The notes under the pieces were generated by a model. It saw only the letters and a program-made list of their open reading frames with translations. It did no database searches and was not told where the DNA came from. This document shows positions 43,865 through 50,396 of a stretch of DNA of 50,396 bases, in pieces. Location: assembly GCA_024685635.1 (NCBI GenBank), contig JAIKVP010000127.1, positions 1 through 50,396 on the forward strand, read 5' to 3'. Source of the DNA: Lachnospiraceae bacterium. Lineage in GTDB: Bacteria; Bacillota; Clostridia; Lachnospirales; Lachnospiraceae. The position numbers and the translations under genes were made by a program. Position 1 is the stretch's first letter; each line of letters opens with the position of its first letter.

Positions 43865-44872
43865 TCAAATATCACTCCACGCTCTAGGAATATATATATC
43901 CTCAAAACAGTGTATAGCATATTGATCTGTCATTCCTGCTATATAATCACATATTATACGTTCTTTATCCTGTCCATCAGCAACCATTTTAGTATATTCT
44001 TCAGGTAATCTGTCCATATTAACATAATAATAATTAAACAATCCACCTATCAGGTCCCCAACCTTAGCTTCCTCTGCCTTGGCAACAGGATTCTTATATA
44101 CTCTCTCAAATAAAAACTTCCTTAGTGCAAATGTTGCTTCTTTTACCTCATCAGACATAACAATATCATTCTTATTCTGGCTATTTATTATGATATCGTG
44201 AATCATAGTATTTATTCTAGCTCTATATGAATGGCCTAGTACACTAGAAATCTCTTTTGGAATATCATTCTCAGATATTAAGCCTGCCCTAACTGAATCA
44301 TCTATATCTGCATTAATGTATGCTATTTTATCCGCAACTCGAACGCATCTACCTTCTAAAGTAGCTGGGGTAAGAGATGTTTGATGATTTAATATTCCAT
44401 CTCTGACCTCAACAGTAAGATTAAGGCCACGTCCTTTATTTTCAAGCAATTCAACAACTCTTACGCTCTGCTCGTTATGTCGAAAGCCATCTTTATAAAG
44501 GTCATTTAAGGCACGCTCGCCAGCGTGTCCAAAAGGAGTATGACCTAAATCATGCCCTAAGGCAATAGCCTCTGTTAAATCTTCATTGAGTCTTAATGCT
44601 CTAGCAAGGGTTCTTGCATTTTGTGACACCTCTAAGGTATGTGTGAGCCTGGTTCTATAATGATCACCCTCTGGCTCTAAAAAGACTTGAGTTTTGTGTT
44701 TTAGTCTTCGAAATGCTTTACAATGAAGTATTCTGTCTCTATCTCTTTGAAAGACAGTACGTAGATCACATTGAGGTTCTTCTCGGTCTCTGCCCTTAGA
44801 ATCAACACTCAATCTGGCATATTCTGATAGATAATCACGCTCCCATTGCTCTTGCAACTCTCGTATCATCAT
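43865..44872 (-). CDS. dgt: dGTPase-like HD-domain dNTP triphosphohydrolase
   Basis: 335 residues of the HD superfamily, cleaving dNTPs to deoxynucleoside and tripolyphosphate. The motifs HTLEVSQNARTLARAL and ALGHDLGHTPFGHAGE give the metal-binding H...HD set, and a third His/Asp (HNEQS, VADKIAYINAD) follows. It is first in the dgt-dnaG-rpoD-trmK-nif3-kinase block, a common order in clostridia. The ribosome binding site is weak (GGGGTTG) and the ATG is doubled, so the start may be one codon later. I do not see a confident promoter. Confidence 0.92.
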   Translation of the reverse strand: MMIRELQEQWERDYLSEYARLSVDSKGRDREEPQCDLRTVFQRDRDRILHCKAFRRLKHKTQVFLEPEGDHYRTRLTHTLEVSQNARTLARALRLNEDLTEAIALGHDLGHTPFGHAGERALNDLYKDGFRHNEQSVRVVELLENKGRGLNLTVEVRDGILNHQTSLTPATLEGRCVRVADKIAYINADIDDSVRAGLISENDIPKEISSVLGHSYRARINTMIHDIIINSQNKNDIVMSDEVKEATFALRKFLFERVYKNPVAKAEEAKVGDLIGGLFNYYYVNMDRLPEEYTKMVADGQDKERIICDYIAGMTDQYAIHCFEDIYIPRAWSDI

Positions 44873-44965
44873 AATAACAACCCCGCTTTTGTTATAATAA
44901 AACTAGCCGCAAAATAGCCACAAATTAAAGATACGTCATAACTATAATAAATACTTTATTTAAAT

Positions 44966-44995
44966 AAAAAAAACGGGTAGACTTTCGTCTACCCG
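44966..44995 (-). terminator. Terminator of the sugar ABC transporter operon
   Basis: Perfect 9-bp stem CGGGTAGAC (44974-44982) / GTCTACCCG (44987-44995), GAAA loop in the minus-strand RNA, then eight T (44966-44973). Excellent intrinsic terminator 24 bases past the permease stop. Confidence 0.95.
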
Positions 44996-45019
44996 AATCA
45001 ATTTCAAATTAGAAAACAA

Positions 45020-45886
45020 TCATCCCTTAACAGCACCAACCGCAATACCACCAATGATATTCTTAGAAAGTGCGATATAAACAATAATAACCGGAACGAT
45101 TGAGAAGAAAATCATCATATAAATCTGACCAACGTCAAACTTAAGGAAGTCGGCTGAACGTAACTGCGCAATCAAAATAGGAAGTGTCTTCATCTCTCTC
45201 TTAGATAATAAGAGGTTAGGAGTGAAGTAGTTATTCCATGCAGATACGAATGTGAATATTGCCTGTACAGCAATAGCTGGCTTCATAATTGGAATGATGA
45301 TTGAGTTAAATGTCTTGAACTCTGCAGCACCATCAATACGAGACGCCTCAACAATCTCAAGTGGAAGTGAGCTCTCCATATACTGCTTCATAAAGAAGAA
45401 TACATTAGGTGCAGCAATTGCAGGAATAATCAAAGGAATAAAGTTATCAAGTAAGTTTAACTTTCTCATGAAGCTGATGAAACCAAGAGCAGTTACCTGA
45501 GTAGGGATCATCATAATCGCAAGTATGAATGAGAAAATAAGCTTTCTTCCCTTGAAATCATATGCATGAATAGCATATGCTGTCAACGCTGAGAAATATG
45601 TTGACAATATACATGTACCACCCGATACGATAATAGAGTTAATCATACCACGAATAACAGGTAAGTTACTATTACCCATCAAACTCTTAAAGTTTTTGAT
45701 AAAACTTGTTCCAGGAAGCATTGAGAATCCTTTCTGGATATCATAATGTGCACGGGTAGAGTTAATAATCAAAATGTAGAACGAAAACAAGCATAGGATT
45801 GTAAGAAAAATTAATACAATATAACGGACGGTTTTCTTAGCTGCCATATGCTCTGACAAGCTTCGCTCTTTAGACTGTTTAGCCAT
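45020..45886 (-). CDS. ABC sugar transporter permease (MalG family)
   Basis: 288 residues, six TM segments (first about 20-45). The EAA loop that contacts the ATPase is EASRIDGAAEFKTFNSIIIPIMKP near 185-208. C-terminal GGIAVGAVKG is the usual MalG-type end. It follows the MalF-type gene by 16 bases. No ATPase gene is in the window, so a shared ATPase (MsmX-like) elsewhere is likely. Substrate not determined; an oligosaccharide is the family norm. Confidence 0.93.
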   Translation of the reverse strand: MAKQSKERSLSEHMAAKKTVRYIVLIFLTILCLFSFYILIINSTRAHYDIQKGFSMLPGTSFIKNFKSLMGNSNLPVIRGMINSIIVSGGTCILSTYFSALTAYAIHAYDFKGRKLIFSFILAIMMIPTQVTALGFISFMRKLNLLDNFIPLIIPAIAAPNVFFFMKQYMESSLPLEIVEASRIDGAAEFKTFNSIIIPIMKPAIAVQAIFTFVSAWNNYFTPNLLLSKREMKTLPILIAQLRSADFLKFDVGQIYMMIFFSIVPVIIVYIALSKNIIGGIAVGAVKG

Positions 45887-45902
45887 TTACACGTCCTCCT
45901 TA

Positions 45903-46832
45903 TTAATACTCTTCTGGTGTAACGGTTACACGATAAATAATCAAACTCAAAATAGTTGTTACAATAAACAACATAACTGAGAGCGCACCGCCCATACCAT
46001 AGTTCTTACTATACAAATGCTTATTAAGATACATAATCAAGGTCATCGTAGTACGGTTCGGACTACCATCACCATTCGTCAAAATCTGTGGAATATCAAA
46101 CATCTGAATACCACCGATAAGTGATGTAAGTAAAACGTATACGAAAATAGGTCTTAAGAGTGGCATAGTAATCTGGAAGAATGTCTGTGAACCTGAAGCT
46201 CCATCAACAGAAGCAGCCTCAAATAAAGACGTATCAATACCCATAATACCAGCCATCAAAAGAATAGTTGTATTACCAAACCACATAAGAAAGTTCATAG
46301 TAGCAACAAGAGCAACGGTGCTTCCTGTATGCTCTAAGAATCTATATGGGTCTCCCGCTTCCCTGATTCCAAGATTCTGTAAAATCTGGTTTACTGGACC
46401 TGCATCAGCGAAAATTGCAAAGAACAACATAGCCATAGCAGAAGCCATGATCAGGTTAGGCATATAAATAACGGTCTTGAAAAAGCCATCGCCCTTAAGT
46501 TTACAACTTGTATCAGCAAACCATACACCTAAAAGAAGTGACACCAAAATCTGTGGAATGAAACCAGCAATCCACATAAGTAAAGTGTTCCATGTGTACT
46601 TAACTAAATCTCCAGTTGTAATAAGAGCTGCATAATTGCTTAGTCCTACAAAGTTAGGTCCAATTTGATTAAGACCAGCCATATAGTTCTCAAAGAAACT
46701 ATTATAGATGGTTGAAATCAATGGTACTACCTGGAAGAATATATATACCGCAAAGAAAGGTATAAGGAATATATATCCCCACTTTGTATAACTAACAACC
46801 TTTGATTTCTTGGCAGCAGCCATACCTTTCAC
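45903..46832 (-). CDS. ABC sugar transporter permease (MalF family)
   Basis: 309 residues, six TM segments. The start is YTKWGYIFLIPFFAVYIFF, the middle has IPQILVSLLLGVWF, and the EAA loop is EAASVDGASGSQTFFQITMPLLRP. It pairs with the MalG-type permease. It lies behind two hairpins after the binding-protein gene, which would keep permease levels below binding-protein levels. Confidence 0.93.
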   Translation of the reverse strand: MKGMAAAKKSKVVSYTKWGYIFLIPFFAVYIFFQVVPLISTIYNSFFENYMAGLNQIGPNFVGLSNYAALITTGDLVKYTWNTLLMWIAGFIPQILVSLLLGVWFADTSCKLKGDGFFKTVIYMPNLIMASAMAMLFFAIFADAGPVNQILQNLGIREAGDPYRFLEHTGSTVALVATMNFLMWFGNTTILLMAGIMGIDTSLFEAASVDGASGSQTFFQITMPLLRPIFVYVLLTSLIGGIQMFDIPQILTNGDGSPNRTTMTLIMYLNKHLYSKNYGMGGALSVMLFIVTTILSLIIYRVTVTPEEY

Positions 46833-46869
46833 CTCACGTAATTAGCTTAATAAAGCATAATTTTCTTAA

Positions 46870-46899
46870 TAATAATAAAAGGTGAGAATCCTCCTCACC
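46870..46899 (-). terminator. Second hairpin after the binding-protein gene
   Basis: 6-bp stem GGTGAG (46881-46886) / CTCACC (46894-46899) then TTTTATTATTATT on the minus strand. Weaker than the one before it. Confidence 0.6.
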
Positions 46900-46912
46900 C
46901 TATAAAATTTTC

Positions 46913-46947
46913 AAAAAAAACATGCCTGCCTATAAAGACAGGCATGT
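46913..46947 (-). terminator. Attenuating terminator after the binding-protein gene
   Basis: 9-bp stem ACATGCCTG (46920-46928) / CAGGCATGT (46939-46947), ten-base loop, followed by eight T on the minus strand (46913-46920). It lies 26 bases past the stop and probably gives partial termination so that the lipoprotein is made in excess over the permeases. Confidence 0.88.
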
Positions 46948-46973
46948 AAAAATCAATATCTACTCATCAAATA

Positions 46974-48443
46974 TTATGATGGTGAGTTAAGATCTGGATA
47001 CTTCTCTTTAGCCTCTGTGTAGAATGCCTTCTCAGCATCTTCCTTAGAAGACTCACCAGTAAAGTAATCCTTCATCTTACCCTGGAATGACTCGTTAAGA
47101 CCCTGATCATAAGCGCCCATGTTAGAGATATCGATGTTTGGAGCAGCAGCTGCAAACAATGCGATATGGTTCTGTCCGCCTAAGAAATCAGAAGAGTAGT
47201 CGCTGTTAGCGATCTCTTCCATAGCAGCCATATTGTTAGTGTAATCCTGAGTATCCTCAGTAATCTTCTTAGCAATAGCCTGATCACAAGTCATAACACG
47301 CATGATGTCACATACAAGGCTCTTGTTATCTGTACCAGCAGCGGCACAAATCCAAGATCCACCCCAGTAGTATGCAGCAGGTCCTTCACATACAGCCCAA
47401 TCGCCGTAGATACCGTTACCTACCTTCTCCTCACCCTCAGCGTCCTCAAGAGAGTTACCAAGAAGTGTGAAGTTGATACCCCATGTAGAGTAGAAGAAAC
47501 CAAATACTTTACCAGCCTTAGACTGATCAGCTGACCACTCTGGTGACCAAAGTGAAGTCTTGTTGTTGTATCCACTATCTGTGTAAGTCTTAGTCTGATC
47601 AACCCACTGCCAGAGTGCATCGTCGATCTGGATTGTGTTTGAATCATCAACCCACTTCTTAGATACGTTGTTAGAGAATGTACGATATGCATCATCATAA
47701 CCTGAAAGCATGAAGTAACCCTTCTCCTTAGCCTGTGCAGCTACGCTATCAAATGCAGACCAATCAGAAAGCTTGCTCTGAACCTCTGTAGGATCATCTG
47801 TACCAAGAACATCCTTAGCAATTGAACGACGATATGCGAAAAGTCCAGGAGTTGCCTGCCAAGAAACAGCACGTAAAGTACCATCATTGTTGTTAGTACC
47901 AACTGTCTTGGTGTAATCATACATCTGTGAAAGATCATCATCTGTTAAGCCAAGGCCCTTAACGTCAACAGTGTAATCAGAGTTAACATACTTAAGAGCG
48001 TAGTCAGCCTCGATCAAGAAGATATCAATCTTGTCATCAGCAGATGCATCTGTGTTACCAGGAAGTGTCTCATCCAACTTGTTCTGATAAGCGTTGTCAT
48101 CAGAAGGAGTGATTACCCAGTTAACAGTGAACTCGCCAAGATCATTGCTGATCTTACCAGAAGCCTCATCACCCTCTCCATCTGGAGTATAACCTGGATA
48201 ATAAGCCTTGAAACGACCCTGGAACTCAGTATTCCAGCAGTAAATGTTCAATACAGTACCATCATCAGTAGCGTTGATCTCTGCAGCAGGAGCCTCATCT
48301 GAACCAGATGAAGTAGCAGCTGAAGAATCAGACTTCTTTGAACTTGTTGCAGTGCTGCTGCTTGAGCTACCACCACAACCCCACATAGTCAGTGACATAG
48401 CGAGCACTAATACAAGTGCTACAATACTTTTGATTTTTTTCAC
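46974..48443 (-). CDS. ABC sugar-binding lipoprotein
   Basis: About 489 residues from a GTG start at 48443, chosen because AAAGGAGGG lies six bases upstream. A longer in-frame TTG start has no such site. The signal peptide KKIKSIVALVLVLAMSLTMW is followed by the lipobox Cys (WGCGG), then a Ser-rich linker and a family 1 solute-binding fold (NIYCWNTEFQGRFKAYYPGY, IDIFLIEADYALKYVN, and a C-terminal lobe with WGGSWICAA). It captures a sugar for the two permeases that follow. Many Trp/Tyr/Asp residues fit carbohydrate binding, but the sugar is not identifiable. Confidence 0.93.
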   Translation of the reverse strand: MKKIKSIVALVLVLAMSLTMWGCGGSSSSSTATSSKKSDSSAATSSGSDEAPAAEINATDDGTVLNIYCWNTEFQGRFKAYYPGYTPDGEGDEASGKISNDLGEFTVNWVITPSDDNAYQNKLDETLPGNTDASADDKIDIFLIEADYALKYVNSDYTVDVKGLGLTDDDLSQMYDYTKTVGTNNNDGTLRAVSWQATPGLFAYRRSIAKDVLGTDDPTEVQSKLSDWSAFDSVAAQAKEKGYFMLSGYDDAYRTFSNNVSKKWVDDSNTIQIDDALWQWVDQTKTYTDSGYNNKTSLWSPEWSADQSKAGKVFGFFYSTWGINFTLLGNSLEDAEGEEKVGNGIYGDWAVCEGPAAYYWGGSWICAAAGTDNKSLVCDIMRVMTCDQAIAKKITEDTQDYTNNMAAMEEIANSDYSSDFLGGQNHIALFAAAAPNIDISNMGAYDQGLNESFQGKMKDYFTGESSKEDAEKAFYTEAKEKYPDLNSPS

Positions 48444-48589
48444 AAAAAACCCTCCTTTGAAATGTTGTTTTGGGGTTCGGTTTTTGTGAACACACAATAT
48501 TAAGTTTGTATGCTATTAAAACCGTACCTCCTTTACATTGGTTGAACCTTGATCTATATCCCAAATACCTTTATCGCATCTGGAATTAA

Positions 48590-48603
48590 GTTGCATACGC
48601 AAC
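48590..48603. promoter_or_regulatory. Possible operator downstream of the transporter start site
   Basis: Dyad GTTGC-ATAC-GCAAC about 20-35 bases after the predicted +1 of the binding-protein gene. Position and symmetry fit a repressor site such as those of LacI-type sugar regulators, but no regulator gene is in the window. Confidence 0.4.
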
Positions 48604-48630
48604 ATAGGTCCCTTTAATTAATGCAATCTC

Positions 48631-48659
48631 ATTATAGGACATTTTGAACAACAGTGCAA
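48631..48659 (-). promoter_or_regulatory. Promoter of the sugar transporter operon
   Basis: Minus strand TTGCAC (48654-48659), 17 bases, TATAAT (48631-48636). It gives a leader of about 180 bases to the GTG at 48443. That leader holds a second AAAGGAGG (48527-48534) with no ATG within range. The stretch 48660-48854 has only an AGGTCT/AGACCT hairpin and AT-rich DNA. Confidence 0.8.
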
Positions 48660-48854
48660 GCATTTTTTGAATTTTTTATGTCTTTTTTGTACATTTTTCT
48701 TGAACAAATCGTGAAATAAGGTCTTTATAGACCTTTTAGTAGCAAGATTTACCAAAAAAATGACAGACAATTTAATACTTCGTTATCAAATTGTTACAAT
48801 TCTATAACAAGATATGTTGCTTTTTATAAAAGCCACATCTTATTAAATATAGCA

Positions 48855-48882
48855 TAAACGGACCGGTTAGTCAACCGATCCG
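48855..48882 (-). terminator. Terminator of the serpin gene
   Basis: 10-bp stem with one mismatch, CGGACCGGTT (48859-48868) / AACCGATCCG (48873-48882), followed on the minus strand by TTTATG. About 80 bases past the stop codon. Confidence 0.7.
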
Positions 48883-48964
48883 CCTATTAACGGCTTAAAA
48901 AGCCCATTATTACTATATTTTGCAATATCACAACATATTGCCATATTTCCTATCATAGTTTTAG

Positions 48965-50396
48965 TTATTTTAACGACTCAACCGTTCCAATGAACAAAGG
49001 AATGTTAGTTTTGCTATCCACAAGTGCATAGACAAAAGGTCTGTCCAAATAAATATATACCTGCTCTTTCTCCACTTCAGGACGGATAGATGTTACTTTA
49101 TTCATTGCTACAGCTGTAGCAGCAGCAGCCTTGGTACCATTCTCGTCAAGCTCAATGTGAGTTTTATGTATCACCTTGCCAATCTTAAGTGTCTCTAGAG
49201 ATTGTGGTGATGTCATCTTAGAAAAATCTGCACTGTTACTAAAACTTTCACTTAAACCAAGCTTTGCAAATGTTTCATTTAAGTTTACATCATAATCATA
49301 GCAAAACTTAGGTATTCTAGTGTAAACATCGGCCTTTTTAGACTCTCTAAGTCCATCTACAAACGCCTTGCCATCCATGCTAGCTAAGGTCTGATCAACA
49401 CTCTCCCCCTCGTTTGGAAGAATTCCAACAAACTTAATCGCGCCTCCTTCATAATACTTACTAAAAGCTAATCTATCATTTATCTTATAGTAATTTTCCT
49501 CTGTTCCAACTAGAAATTCTGTCTTATTTTTTTCGTTGGCAGCATTAGTAAAGTCATACTTTTTGATTGCATTTTCGCTATACTGCTCTGCCCATTTGCC
49601 CTCAAATGCAACAGTATTAATAAGAAACATTCGATTCTCATTATCAATCCGTTTGATAATCTCAGGTATCATGTGGCGAGTTTTAGCGTTAACCCATCCG
49701 TTAATATCCTTTACTGTATTCTCATCAAATGCTGACTTATAAACCTCGGCATTATAATAATCATAGTTAGTTTTTAAGAAGTCATCTGACACAATCAAAT
49801 CATCTGTATTCTTAATCCAGATAGAATCAGATACCTGATATATCAAATCTTCATCTGCATTCAGTCTGTTATTAAGACCAGCTAAATACTTATTGTAATC
49901 ATCCAACGAAAGATTAGGCGCTAACACACTCATAAGCTCATCCTTAGTAGTTGAATCAGCTCCATTAGTAACCATCGCCATCGCTGTCGAAATACTGTCA
50001 GGAGATATCAAAATCTTGTCAGACTTGCCTAAAGACCTGATTGTTCTCAATGTATTAAGAGAAAAATCTGTAAGATCATAAGCAAATGCATCTGACGCCG
50101 CAGATGTCTCAACCTTACTCTTAGTTAAATTAGCGGTTAGACTCTTAGTTGCCGCACTAAGTTCAAGGCTATAATCTTCCGGATCCTCTGTAGTTTCTTC
50201 ATTAGAAGGATCTTCAAGTAGAGTATAAACCAAAACCTTAAGTTTTAACTTCTTATTAGCAAGCTTAGCAGTCACAACCGCCTCGCCATTCCTAAGACCA
50301 GTGATTATAACTTTCTTGCCCTTTGCCTTAATCTTAATCTTTTTCTTACCTTTAGTCACAGACCATTTAACGTTCTTAGCCTTCTTACCACTCGCC
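48965..50396 (-). CDS. Secreted serpin with an Ig-like N-terminal domain (5' part outside window)
   Basis: The frame is open to the right edge, so 476 residues are visible and the true start is outside. A GTG at 50359 is inside an Ig-like domain and not the start. The visible N-terminal part (about 1-65) is a Big_2-like strand set (VKWSVTKGKK, GEAVVTAKLANK). A Glu/Pro/Thr linker leads into a full serpin fold (about 105-476) with SPDSISTAMAMVTNGA, FLINTVAFEGKWAEQY and DRPFVYALVDSKTNIPLFIG. The hinge before the reactive loop is DENGTKAAAATAVAM, the small-residue pattern of inhibitory serpins. The scissile bond falls near NKVTS, so P1 is probably Val or Thr. It would inhibit serine proteases outside the cell; the target is unknown. 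Confidence 0.92.
   Translation of the reverse strand, partial: ASGKKAKNVKWSVTKGKKKIKIKAKGKKVIITGLRNGEAVVTAKLANKKLKLKVLVYTLLEDPSNEETTEDPEDYSLELSAATKSLTANLTKSKVETSAASDAFAYDLTDFSLNTLRTIRSLGKSDKILISPDSISTAMAMVTNGADSTTKDELMSVLAPNLSLDDYNKYLAGLNNRLNADEDLIYQVSDSIWIKNTDDLIVSDDFLKTNYDYYNAEVYKSAFDENTVKDINGWVNAKTRHMIPEIIKRIDNENRMFLINTVAFEGKWAEQYSENAIKKYDFTNAANEKNKTEFLVGTEENYYKINDRLAFSKYYEGGAIKFVGILPNEGESVDQTLASMDGKAFVDGLRESKKADVYTRIPKFCYDYDVNLNETFAKLGLSESFSNSADFSKMTSPQSLETLKIGKVIHKTHIELDENGTKAAAATAVAMNKVTSIRPEVEKEQVYIYLDRPFVYALVDSKTNIPLFIGTVESLK

Noticed and set aside
48367..48564. Minus-strand 65-codon frame overlapping the binding-protein start
   Set aside because: Runs out of frame into the lipoprotein gene and its first codon does not follow the AAAGGAGG at 48527-48534 at a usable distance.
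1..50396. CRISPR array, insertion sequence, prophage or tRNA genes
   Set aside because: I looked for regularly spaced direct repeats, transposase or phage motifs and tRNA cloverleaf ends and saw none.
50360..50396. GTG at 50359 as the start of the serpin gene
   Set aside because: The frame stays open to the window edge and the residues before it belong to the same Ig-like domain, so the true start lies outside.

Overview
The window is low-GC Gram-positive DNA. It most likely comes from a gut or rumen member of the Clostridia, and I would place it in or near Lachnospiraceae. The reasons are the strong AAGGAGG ribosome binding sites, TTGACA-17-TATAAT promoters, a T-box in front of pheST, a pyrophosphate-type phosphofructokinase, secreted BspA-like and Ig-like proteins with Ser/Asp/Ala linkers, and a dgt-dnaG-rpoD-trmK-nif3 operon. 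The family placement is inference. Nearly all genes are on the minus strand. The four plus-strand genes are the YihY-like protein, a coiled-coil membrane protein, pfp and an AP2-domain protein.

Layout from left to right: a cut-off leucine-rich-repeat secreted protein (1-1302); an intergenic repeat-like patch; metA behind an M14 carboxypeptidase (1613-4301); pnp, aroD, a patatin-like phospholipase and rpsO (4420-8645); then the translation and transcription supercluster, read right to left as rimP, nusA, ylxR, ylxQ, infB, rbfA, nrnA, truB, ribF (8774-17588). Next come a secreted beta-helix protein, pheST with its T-box, a YihY-family membrane protein, a 6S RNA gene, an unrecognised four-TM coiled-coil protein, a 7TM hybrid histidine kinase, pfp, two translationally coupled Ig-like surface proteins with a possible 52-residue membrane peptide upstream, thrC, an AP2/HNH-like protein, and an unrecognised 234-residue protein.

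From 36472 to 44872 lies the macromolecular-synthesis operon dgt, dnaG, rpoD, trmK, nif3-like, TGS-type nucleoside kinase, with rnpB (RNase P RNA) starting only a few bases after the kinase stop codon. The right end holds a sugar ABC importer (binding lipoprotein and two permeases, no ATPase) and a secreted Ig-serpin protein cut by the window edge.

Most of the window is conserved housekeeping. The less ordinary features are: a histone-H1-like Lys/Ala/Thr tail of roughly 250 residues on the housekeeping sigma factor; RNDNR-type repeats in IF-2; an acidic-aromatic tail on NusA; an AP2-HNH-AP2 protein whose coding sequence also carries the probable transcription terminator of the opposing gene; structured leaders before pnp and rpsO; and a secreted inhibitory-type serpin. 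I see no CRISPR array, insertion sequence, prophage, tRNA or rRNA.
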